Source of the DNA: Paraburkholderia hospita
Lineage (GTDB): Bacteria > Pseudomonadota > Gammaproteobacteria > Burkholderiales > Burkholderiaceae
DNA length: 64,000 nt
Direction: 5' to 3'
Assembly (NCBI RefSeq): GCF_002902965.1
Contig: NZ_CP026106.1
Coordinates: 3,038,001-3,102,000, forward strand
Positions 56,568-63,105 of this stretch are shown here, one piece after another (positions within the stretch are counted from its first letter, which is position 1; every line of letters begins with the position of its first letter). The position numbers and the translations under genes were made by a program. The notes beneath the pieces were generated by a model that saw only the letters and a program-made list of their open reading frames with translations, had not been told where the DNA came from and ran no database searches.

Positions 56568-57610
56568 GCTGCTTTATCCAGATTGCTTGCCACGTCGGCG
56601 AATGCGCCTTGTGCGGCGCGTGCTTCGCGCGCGATGCGCTTGCCCGCCGTGTAGTCGTTGATCAGATCGCACGGCGTGTAGTTGCGCTCCAGCTCGTGCA
56701 GTTCTTCCGCTTCGAGCTTCGTGCCCAGCGCGGCCAGCGCGCTGTCGAACTGCGCCGGCGTATCCGCGCCGACCAGCATGCTCGAGATGCCTTCACGTTG
56801 CAGCACCCACGCCTGCGCGATCTGCGCCGCGGAGACACCACGCCTGGCCGCCACGCGCGCCACCGATGCCGCGATCTCGCGCGAAGCCGTGTCGCCGTAC
56901 ATCTGCGCGGTGAAGAAGTCGGTCTGATTACGCGTCGATTGCGCGTCGCTCGTCAGAAGACCGCGTGCGAGCGGGCTGAACACCGACACGCCCACGCCCT
57001 GATCCTGGCAATACGGAATCATTTCGCGCTCTTCCTCGCGATACGCGAGGTTCAGTTGCAGCTGCATGTTGATCGGCTTGTGCCAGCCGTTGCGCTCGCA
57101 CACCTGCATGATCTTCGCGAACTGCCACGTGTACATCGTCGATACGCCGATGTAGCGCGCCTTGCCTGCGCGCACGATGTCATTCATCGCGGCCATCGTT
57201 TCTTCGACGGGCGTGTTCACGTCGAAGTAATGCAGCATGAAGATATCGACGTAGTCCATGCCCAGACGCGACAGCGAACCGTCGATACCGTCCATGATGT
57301 GCTTGCGCGAATGGCCGCCCGCGTTCTGGTACGTGCCCATGTCATAGCCGACCTTGGTCGTCACGACGATCTCTTCGCGGCGCGCGAGGCGCTTCAGGAT
57401 GCGGCCGACCACTTCTTCGCCGACGCCCGTCGAGTAGAAGTCGGCGAGGTCGATGAAGTTGACGCCCGCTTCGAGCGCGTGACGCACGATCGGCTCGCTT
57501 TGCGCTTCATCGAAAATCCACGGCTTCCATTGCGGCGTGCCCATGTTCATCGTGCCGAGGCACAGACGCGAAACCTTCAGGCCCGACTGGCCGAGGCGAA
57601 TGTATTCCAT
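56564..57610 (-). CDS. Aldo/keto reductase
   Basis: A 348-aa NADPH-dependent aldo/keto reductase. Tetrad residues: Asp in FIDLADFYSTG, Tyr in the same motif, Lys in VVTTKVGYDMG, and His in IFMLHYFDVNTP. Typical of the YajO/YghZ-like branch that reduces or oxidises small aldehydes. AGGAGACA precedes the ATG, and three tandem 34-35 nt leader hairpins (57627-57753) fill the gap after the fae-like gene. With the aldehyde dehydrogenase it may form an aldehyde-handling pair. Confidence 0.86.
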   Translation of the reverse strand: MEYIRLGQSGLKVSRLCLGTMNMGTPQWKPWIFDEAQSEPIVRHALEAGVNFIDLADFYSTGVGEEVVGRILKRLARREEIVVTTKVGYDMGTYQNAGGHSRKHIMDGIDGSLSRLGMDYVDIFMLHYFDVNTPVEETMAAMNDIVRAGKARYIGVSTMYTWQFAKIMQVCERNGWHKPINMQLQLNLAYREEEREMIPYCQDQGVGVSVFSPLARGLLTSDAQSTRNQTDFFTAQMYGDTASREIAASVARVAARRGVSAAQIAQAWVLQREGISSMLVGADTPAQFDSALAALGTKLEAEELHELERNYTPCDLINDYTAGKRIAREARAAQGAFADVASNLDKAA

Positions 57611-57626
57611 TGCGATGTCTCCTGTC

Positions 57627-57660
57627 GACCCACGTTAGCGCTTTAGCGCTTACGTGGGTC
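57627..57660 (-). repeat. Leader hairpin H3 (34 nt)
   Basis: Arms GACCCACGT and ACGTGGGTC pair perfectly around TAGCGCTTTAGCGCTT. In sense it is followed at once by CGACAGGAGACA, the ribosome binding site of the aldo/keto reductase gene. The arm bases differ from H1 at several positions, yet full pairing is kept. Confidence 0.85.
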
Positions 57661-57672
57661 CCATGCCAGGTC

Positions 57673-57706
57673 GATCAGAGTTAGCGCTTCAGCGCTTACT
57701 CTGATC
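57673..57706 (-). repeat. Leader hairpin H4 (34 nt)
   Basis: Arms GATCAGAGT and ACTCTGATC pair perfectly around TAGCGCTTCAGCGCTT. It starts 46 bp after H3. The linker CCATGCCAGGTC resembles those beside H1 and H6. Confidence 0.85.
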
Positions 57707-57718
57707 CCGTGGCGAGTC

Positions 57719-57753
57719 GACCAGCGTTGGCGCTTCAGCGCCTTACTCTGGTC
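57719..57753 (-). repeat. Leader hairpin H5 (35 nt)
   Basis: Arms GACCAGCGT and ACTCTGGTC pair with one mismatch. The core is TGGCGCTTCAGCGCCTT, in which the inner A-T pair of the other copies has become G-C on both sides. It starts 46 bp after H4 and lies 33 bp from the fae-like stop codon. Confidence 0.8.
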
Positions 57754-57786
57754 CCATGCCCGCTAGGGCGCAGTTAATACGAAGGC

Positions 57787-58308
57787 TTAGCGCTGCTTCG
57801 GCGTATAGAACGGGTTCGATACTTCGCGCGCGGCGGCGAACACTTCTTCCTTGTGCGGCAGGCCCTTCATCGCCGCGAGAATCGCGTTCTTGCATGCGCG
57901 GTAGTTGTTTTCGAACACGGCGTCGAGATCGTCGGTCTTCGGGTTGACCCAGTTCGCCGACACGACGACCCAGTCGTTCTCCGCTTCGGGCGGCAGCGTG
58001 CCGTTCTCCAGCGAATCGGCAACCGCCTTTGCGATGCCCGCCTGCGATGCGCCCCACGTCGCGTTGCCGTGGAAGTCGCCTTCGATCTGCGCCTTGTTCA
58101 CATACAGCGTCAGCGGCTTGGTCGGCACGCCCGGACGCGCGATCACGACGAACGGCGCGTGACCGGCGGACGGCGTCGACAGCGCGGTGGCGAATGCCTG
58201 GCCAGCGGGGCCGTTGCGCGGACCGACCAGTACGTTGATGTGCGCGAGGTTCACGCCCGGGCCTTCGAATCCTTCGCCGATATACAGTTGCTTTTCAGTG
58301 GTGCTCAT
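57787..58308 (-). CDS. Formaldehyde-activating enzyme (Fae) homologue
   Basis: A 173-aa protein matching Fae along its full length: LYIGEGFEGPGVNLAHINVL with the conserved His, VGPRNGPAGQAFATALSTPS, GHAPFVVIARPGVPTKPLTL and ASQAGIAKAVADSLENGTLP. True Fae condenses formaldehyde with tetrahydromethanopterin in methylotrophs. Fae homologues in non-methylotrophs may use other aldehydes or ligands. No other C1 genes are visible here, but the aldo/keto reductase and aldehyde dehydrogenase downstream fit aldehyde removal. ATG at 58308; longer frames upstream are spurious. First gene of the probable operon. Confidence 0.88.
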   Translation of the reverse strand: MSTTEKQLYIGEGFEGPGVNLAHINVLVGPRNGPAGQAFATALSTPSAGHAPFVVIARPGVPTKPLTLYVNKAQIEGDFHGNATWGASQAGIAKAVADSLENGTLPPEAENDWVVVSANWVNPKTDDLDAVFENNYRACKNAILAAMKGLPHKEEVFAAAREVSNPFYTPKQR

Positions 58309-58878
58309 CTGTCCAGTTCCATCAGGTTGAGTGGGATGCGCTGATTGTGCTGGCCGAAAAGCAGGACGATGAAGCGATGTTTTTTGATCCGGGGTATGAG
58401 GCGGACTCAACTCCGGGTTTCCACTGAGTCGTGGCCGATGACGCAAAAACGCTGAGGTGAGGGTTTTCGGGAGGCGGGAAAATCAGCCGCGAATCACGCC
58501 TTAAGCAAGGGCGCGGCGTTCTTAAGAAACGCATCAGCAAGGCACGCTAAAAGCGCGTCGGCGTTCCGCGCGGAATGCCGAAAACCCTTTCTACATAAGG
58601 CTTTCACGGCGAACGCCGCAATCATAAGAACGCACTTGCCGCAACGCCGTCAAGCGAGTCTCAGGCAAGCGATAGGGAATCCGGCGCGCCGCTTCGAACG
58701 GGCAGCGCCAGCTAAAGGTGAGAGTTTTCGGGACTCCCGCGACGGTGCGCTTAGCGGCTGCGCTTTCGCTCACTGTACGGTTCACCGGTCAAAGGCCGGC
58801 ACCGCTGCGGGACGAGAAAAACAGGAAGGAAGAGCAAGCGCACTTATCGGCTGAGGGCGACGCGCGCTTGCGCCAGCT
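58309..58878. other. Intergenic region upstream of the fae-like gene
   Basis: About 570 bp with no recognised gene. It should carry the promoter of the fae operon. Short Arg-rich frames on both strands have no ribosome binding sites. GTTCTTAAGAAAC-like symmetry near 58530 was the only small dyad noted. I found no sigma-54 box and no leader hairpin here. Confidence 0.4.
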
Positions 58879-59172
58879 TCATTCGTCGATGAGAAACTTG
58901 TCGCGGTTCTTACCCGCGAGCCAACCCGGCGCACGGCCACGGCCGCTCCAGGTTTCTCCCGTCTTGGGGTTGTGGTATTTCGGAGGCAGCGCGGCTTTGC
59001 GCCCCGCCGCGCGCACCTTGCTCGAGAAGCCAAGCTCCTCAGCGGTGATGCCGTATTCGGCGATCTTCTGTTTGATGTCAGCGATCGCCTGAGTCACTTC
59101 CTGTTCACGTGCTTGTTCCATCTCCTTCTGAAGCTTTTCGAGTTGGGCGGTCAGCTGTCTGTATGTGGCCAT
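58879..59172 (-). CDS. H-NS family nucleoid-associated protein
   Basis: A 97-aa H-NS-like protein of the short Burkholderia/Bordetella type. N-terminal coiled-coil dimerisation region (RQLTAQLEKLQKEMEQAREQ, TQAIADIKQKIAEYGI) and C-terminal AT-hook-like DNA-binding domain with KYHNPKTGETWSGRGRAPGW, the family's core motif. Start at 59172 (MATYRQLTAQL) with AGGAGA 10 nt before; 11 upstream residues in frame are not conserved. H-NS proteins silence A/T-rich acquired DNA, so it could act on the A/T-rich fimbrial control regions. Stands alone on its strand. Confidence 0.94.
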   Translation of the reverse strand: MATYRQLTAQLEKLQKEMEQAREQEVTQAIADIKQKIAEYGITAEELGFSSKVRAAGRKAALPPKYHNPKTGETWSGRGRAPGWLAGKNRDKFLIDE

Positions 59173-59319
59173 CTGGCGAAGTCTCCTTGCAAAGCTGTAC
59201 GGCAACTCAGACCGTACCAGACCTAAAAAGTGCCGGATAGCAGTGTAGTGCTGTCAGAGATCCACGAGCACTGCGCACCGTCAACAAACGTGCGATCAGA
59301 TTCACGACGGGATCGCTGA

Positions 59320-59571
59320 ATCAGCGGGTGCCGAAGGCGCCTGGCCATCCGAACGATTCGATCGACAGGCCGGGACCGAAGGCTTGCCTCGACCATTGAA
59401 CGTGTCCGATGGAAGGTATACGAAGCGGGTCGCGCGCGCATCGAAGCGACTGATCCCGCCGTTGCGCCATGCAAGCGTCGCGACGCGAGCCACTTCGCTG
59501 CGGTCGACATCGCCTTGCATCGCATCCGTCAAACGCGCGAGACGCGCGGCCGAGAATCCTGCTCTGTCCAT
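59320..59571 (-). pseudogene. Remnant of a serine hydrolase (class C beta-lactamase-like)
   Basis: The minus strand encodes MDRAGFSAARLARLTDAMQG and EVARVATLAWRNG, the usual N-terminus of EstB/class C beta-lactamase-like esterases. It then loses homology, and about 90 bp on, in another frame, reads FGPGLSIESFGWPGAFGTR, resembling the FGWGGAYGT segment near the C-terminus of the same family. The catalytic SxxK and YxN blocks are missing. This looks like a gene with a large internal deletion and a frameshift. Confidence 0.6.
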
Positions 59572-59617
59572 GAACGAGTCCTGTGGGCAAGGCCGGGCGC
59601 GCGCGAGTTGGCGGCGC

Positions 59618-59821
59618 TCAGCGCTTGTAACGAACTTCGAGTGCGTGCAACGCGTCGATGAGCCGCTGGACGCGCTTGATCTGAGACGGCACCAGCGTGG
59701 CAACCAACACCGATTCGATGCGGCTGCGCCAGTATGACAGCGGAATGCCGTCGGCAGCGGAGATGCGCGAGATGACGTGTTCCAGGTGCTCAATATCCTT
59801 TTCTATCTGCTCGTGATTCAT
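59618..59821 (-). CDS. Small hypothetical protein, 67 aa
   Basis: Encodes MNHEQIEKDIEHLEHVISRI followed by SAADGIPLSYWRSRIESVLV and a helical, basic C-terminus (QIKRVQRLIDALHALEVRYK). Composition and helical periodicity look like a real cytoplasmic protein. Start at ATG 59821; an earlier in-frame start 14 codons up adds unlikely residues. I know no family name. It is upstream of the decayed serine hydrolase on the same strand. Confidence 0.65.
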   Translation of the reverse strand: MNHEQIEKDIEHLEHVISRISAADGIPLSYWRSRIESVLVATLVPSQIKRVQRLIDALHALEVRYKR

Positions 59822-60281
59822 TGCCTTCCCCGTCGTCCCTCGCAAGGCGCCATCGGTTAGCACGAAATGTGCCGCGGGAAATCGACTGCCGCTCTCTCAA
59901 TGTCGTTGTATTGCCTGCACACGCTTCCCGGAATCGGATGGACAGCGCATGTCCCTGCCACGCGACCTCATCCGCTATCAGAAATCTATACGCGGATATC
60001 GATGTGTTCCGTTGGGCGGCGCACGGAATCGCCTCGCGCGATGCGCCAGCGCAACGCTCGCGGGCCGCGCAAAGCCAGGATGACCAGTGGTTGTTCAGAG
60101 CGGTCCAGAAATCCGCCGATGCATGCTTCGATCTGTGCGAATGCTGCAACGAAGATGCAGCGGTTCAGGTCGATGCAAGTGCATCGACCGCGACATGCAG
60201 CGGGCGATATATCGGCGTGACGTGCTTCAGGAAGTTAGCGGGCCGCAAGCGCGGCCCGGCATGGTATGGCGGCAGTGCTGC
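59822..60281. other. Intergenic region without recognised genes
   Basis: About 460 bp between the 67-aa gene and the small lipoprotein. Open frames on both strands (for instance + strand 59821-60411) are Arg/Ser/Ala-rich and lack ribosome binding sites. No hairpin family member, terminator or relic gene was recognised. Confidence 0.4.
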
Positions 60282-60560
60282 TTACTTTCCGCGGCAGGCG
60301 TACAGCAGGCTGCGCCCGCCGTTTTCGGTCGTCGCGCGTATCGTGTCGAACGCGCCGCCACACATCGCTTGCGCCTGCTGCTCGCAGTTGTCGGAGCCGG
60401 CGGGGCATTGAACGAGCGTGGTGGGCCGGCCATCCGGCGCGAAGAGCGGCGGCGCGCTGCTGCACGCGGCGAGCGCGCCCGTCATCGCGACGACGACAGG
60501 AAGCGCCGCGCTGCGAACCCAATGCATGACGCGCGCCGTGGATGTTTGACTGCGTTTCAT
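60282..60560 (-). CDS. Small lipoprotein, 92 aa
   Basis: Start at ATG 60560 gives a basic N-terminus, hydrophobic segment (AALPVVVAMTGALAAC) and a lipobox L-A-A-C. The mature part has four further cysteines (VQCPAGSDNCEQQAQAMCGG, LLYACRGK), likely in disulfides, in the manner of small Burkholderia lipoproteins of unknown role. An alternative start 16 codons earlier is less likely. Same strand as the BON-like gene, 74 bp upstream. Confidence 0.78.
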   Translation of the reverse strand: MKRSQTSTARVMHWVRSAALPVVVAMTGALAACSSAPPLFAPDGRPTTLVQCPAGSDNCEQQAQAMCGGAFDTIRATTENGGRSLLYACRGK

Positions 60561-60634
60561 GGAAAACCCCGTTGGCCACTTGTTTTTCGACGAACGCGAT
60601 TGTGCCATGGCCGCCTTGCGTTGCGTTTATCGTG

Positions 60635-61216
60635 TTATTGAGTCTGTGGCTTCGGTTGCGTTATCGGTTGCGCTGTCGGCTCTGCTATCGGCTGTCTGTC
60701 GGGTTCCGCAAGCGTCTTGTAGGGCATCGGTCCATGTGTGCTCGCGGCGATGCGCATGAACACCTGCTCGACGTCGGGAATCGCTTCGAGCTGCTGCTGC
60801 AACGCGTGCCTGTCGAACGATGCGGGCGCGCAACCTTCCGCATAGACGAAGCGGCGCTGCACCGTGATCCACACGCTCGTGCCGTCGAATGCATGCGGGT
60901 TCGTGAAGCGCGCCTGAATCGCGCTGGCGATATCCGCGTCGTACAGATAGGAGTTCGGCTTCGTGCATTTGTGCGCAAGCCAGCAGGTCGTGCCTCGCTC
61001 CACGCGATAGTGCGCATCGTCTTCCATCTGCGCGTGCGTCATCATCGGGCCGAGCGGCACGGGGCAATCGGTGATCGCATGCGAAAGCGTGAAGAACGGA
61101 TCGTTGTACCAGTTGCGCCGTTCACCTGGCGCCGCCGATGACGCCTCTTGCGCATGCAGCACATTGCAAGCGGCACTCGCGATAACCAGCACGATCCAAA
61201 CGATCCAGCGTGTCAT
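60635..61216 (-). CDS. Exported protein with BON-like domain
   Basis: A 193-aa protein with signal peptide (WIVWIVLVIASAACNVLHAQ). The middle region (DADIASAIQARFTNPHAFDG, TSVWITVQRRFVYAEGCAPA, LQQQLEAIPDVEQVFMRIAA) has the beta-alpha-beta pattern of BON domains, which associate with membranes or outer-membrane proteins. Cysteine pair TTCWLAHKC nearby. The tail is repetitive Pro/Gln (EPDRQPIAEPTAQPITQPKP). AGGAGA precedes the ATG at 61216. Function unknown. It follows the sigma-54 activator gene at 75 bp on the same strand. Confidence 0.72.
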   Translation of the reverse strand: MTRWIVWIVLVIASAACNVLHAQEASSAAPGERRNWYNDPFFTLSHAITDCPVPLGPMMTHAQMEDDAHYRVERGTTCWLAHKCTKPNSYLYDADIASAIQARFTNPHAFDGTSVWITVQRRFVYAEGCAPASFDRHALQQQLEAIPDVEQVFMRIAASTHGPMPYKTLAEPDRQPIAEPTAQPITQPKPQTQ

Positions 61217-61291
61217 GGCCAGGTCTCTCCTCTGGGTTTGCCTAGCTGCCAGCAGCATGATCGTACTGCGCAGCGGCACGCCCGGCGACCT

Positions 61292-62752
61292 TCACACTTC
61301 GATGCCGTACGCAGCGATCTTCTTATACAGCGTCGCGCGCCCCATGCCGATACGCGCGGCCGCTTCCGTGACGCGTCCTTCGCACGCGCGCAACGCTTCG
61401 TCGATAAACCGCTTTTCGAACGCGGCCATCGCGTCCGCCCATTGTTGCGGCTGCGCTGCGTCCGATGCCCTGGCAGCCGTTGTCTGCACGGGTACGGGCG
61501 CATCGAACGTGGCCTGTCCGCGCACCGGCCCAATGAACGGCGCAAGCGCGCGCGCATCGATGCGCTCGCTGTCCGACAACATCACCGCGCGCTCCAGCGT
61601 GTTGTGCAGCTCGCGCACATTGCCTGGCCAGCCGTACGAGCACAACAGCCGCAACGCGTCGTCCTGCAGTTCGAAGTGACCGCCAGGCACCTGCGTCGAC
61701 AGATCTTCGAGGATCGTATAGGCGAGCGCCTCGATATCCGTTTGGCGCTCGCGCAGCGGCGGCGCATGAATGGTGAGCACGTTGAGGCGATAGAACAGGT
61801 CCGGGCGGAAGCGCCCCGCGGCAACGAGCGCGGGCAGATCGGCCGAAGTCGCCGCGATGATCCGCACGTCGGCGCGCACGATCCGGTTCGACCCGAGCGG
61901 CTCGAACTCACGATCCTGTAACACGCGCAACAGCTTGCCTTGCAGCGGCAAAGGCATATCGCCGATTTCATCGAGGAACAGCGTGCCGCCATCGGCGAGT
62001 TCGAACTTGCCGACGCGTCCCTTGCGGTCCGCGCCCGTGTACGCACCCGGCGCCGCGCCGAAGAACTCGACTTCGAGCAGCGCATCGGGAATCGCCGCGA
62101 CGTTGACGGTGACGAGCGGCTTGGTCGAGCGCGCGGATGCGCCGTGGATCGCATGCGCGAGCAGTTCCTTGCCGGTGCCCGTTTCGCCGAGCAGCAGCAC
62201 GGGCGAATCGACTTGCGACGCGCGCCGCGCCTGGCGCTTCACTTCGAGACTGGCCGCACTCGTGCCGACGAAGCTCGCGAACGTGTACTTCGCGCGGCGC
62301 GCCTGCGCGAGCGACTGGCGCGTCGCGATCAGTTCCTGTTGTACGCGCGAGTAGTGGGAGAAGAGCGGCGTGAGCGCCTTCATCTCGTCGAAGAGAGCGA
62401 AGCCGACGGCGCCGACCGTCTTGCCCGCGTCGTCCTTCAACGGCAGACGCGTGACGACGAGCGGCTCGCGGTCGGTTTCGAGAATGTCGAGCAGGATCGG
62501 CTTGCCTGTCATCACGACTTCGCGCATCAGGCTATTCGGGATCACGGCTTCGCAATCGCGGCCGATCGCCTGTTGCGGATCGGCAAAACCAAAGCGTGCC
62601 GCGTAGCGTTTATTGATCCACACGACGCGCGCATCGGCATCGACGATAAAGGTGCCTTCGCTGAAGTTCTCAAACGTGCGGAAGAGCGAGTCCATCGCGC
62701 GGCGCAGGACTTCGCTGTAGGTCGCGGGCAGGCCCGACCAGTCGTTCATCAT
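61292..62752 (-). CDS. Sigma-54-dependent PAS/AAA+/Fis regulator
   Basis: A 486-aa enhancer-binding protein. N-terminal PAS domain at about 25-130 (SEGTFIVDADARVVWINKRY), AAA+ domain at about 160-395 with Walker A GETGTGKE, a sigma-54 contact loop reading GAYTGA rather than the usual GAFTGA, Walker B GGTLFLDEIGDMPLPLQGKL, and arginine-finger region. The C-terminus is a Fis-type helix-turn-helix (RVTEAAARIGMGRATLYKKI). It is divergent from a GntP-type permease gene that has a -24/-12 promoter, and is almost surely its activator. Leader hairpin H6 lies just before its ribosome binding site (AGGAGACA). A small PAS-bound ligand is the probable signal. Confidence 0.93.
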   Translation of the reverse strand: MMNDWSGLPATYSEVLRRAMDSLFRTFENFSEGTFIVDADARVVWINKRYAARFGFADPQQAIGRDCEAVIPNSLMREVVMTGKPILLDILETDREPLVVTRLPLKDDAGKTVGAVGFALFDEMKALTPLFSHYSRVQQELIATRQSLAQARRAKYTFASFVGTSAASLEVKRQARRASQVDSPVLLLGETGTGKELLAHAIHGASARSTKPLVTVNVAAIPDALLEVEFFGAAPGAYTGADRKGRVGKFELADGGTLFLDEIGDMPLPLQGKLLRVLQDREFEPLGSNRIVRADVRIIAATSADLPALVAAGRFRPDLFYRLNVLTIHAPPLRERQTDIEALAYTILEDLSTQVPGGHFELQDDALRLLCSYGWPGNVRELHNTLERAVMLSDSERIDARALAPFIGPVRGQATFDAPVPVQTTAARASDAAQPQQWADAMAAFEKRFIDEALRACEGRVTEAAARIGMGRATLYKKIAAYGIEV

Positions 62753-62771
62753 ATTGTCGCTGTCTCCTGTC

Positions 62772-62805
62772 GATCATGGTTGGCGCTTTAGCGCTTACCG
62801 TGATC
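62772..62805 (-). repeat. Leader hairpin H6 (34 nt)
   Basis: Arms GATCATGGT and ACCGTGATC pair with one mismatch around TGGCGCTTTAGCGCTT. In sense it is followed by GACAGGAGACA and the start of the sigma-54 activator gene. It completes a family of six hairpins in this window. Confidence 0.8.
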
Positions 62806-62830
62806 CCATGCAAAGCTGATAATTTTTGTG

Positions 62831-62868
62831 TTGTCTCAATTTGTGGACTGATTATCTCACGTACGAGA
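62831..62868. promoter_or_regulatory. Two degenerate activator sites near the regulator promoter
   Basis: Site S1 has TCTC, six bases, TGGA (62834-62847) within TTGTCTCAATTTGTGGAC. Site S2 has TCTC, ACGTAC, GAGA (62855-62868). Both resemble the perfect site at 62926 and are 21 bp apart, two DNA turns. They lie close to the regulator gene and could serve autoregulation or long-range activation of the permease promoter. Confidence 0.55.
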
Positions 62869-62925
62869 CCTGCAACAACCCCGCTGATTAAGGTATGCTT
62901 CGCCGAATCGAACTCGACAGACTGC

Positions 62926-62951
62926 AATTTGTCTCCATTTGGAGACAAATT
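62926..62951. promoter_or_regulatory. Perfect dyad, probable enhancer site of the sigma-54 activator
   Basis: Arms AATTTGTCTCC (62926-62936) and GGAGACAAATT (62941-62951) are perfect inverses around ATTT. The centre is about 83 bp upstream of the -24 element at 63021, the usual distance for an enhancer-binding-protein site. Confidence 0.75.
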
Positions 62952-63020
62952 TGTACTATCGTTCGAATCGTCGCGCGGCTCTTTTCGCCGCCCGGGTCGC
63001 AGAAGCCCGGCTGACGGGCA

Positions 63021-63036
63021 TGGCACGGAACCTGCA
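63021..63036 (+). promoter_or_regulatory. Sigma-54 (-24/-12) promoter of the GntP-type permease
   Basis: TGGCAC, five bases, CTGCA: the invariant GG (63022-63023) and GC (63034-63035) are separated by exactly 10 nt, as required for RpoN. It lies 70 bp before the permease start and downstream of three activator-like sites. Confidence 0.88.
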
Positions 63037-63105
63037 ATATCAGGCGCCTGCCGCCGCGCCCTGTCGCGCGCGTCCACGTAGAACAACCAAGCATTGGAGA
63101 CTCAA

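Noticed and set aside
57627..57753. Tandem hairpins considered as a CRISPR array
   Set aside because: The repeats are 34-35 nt but their outer arms vary, spacers are only 11-12 nt and partly conserved, and no cas genes are near. They are structured leader repeats.
59821..60411. A 196-codon + strand frame
   Set aside because: No ribosome binding site and no domain; it overlaps the start of the 67-aa gene and the end of the lipoprotein gene on the other strand.
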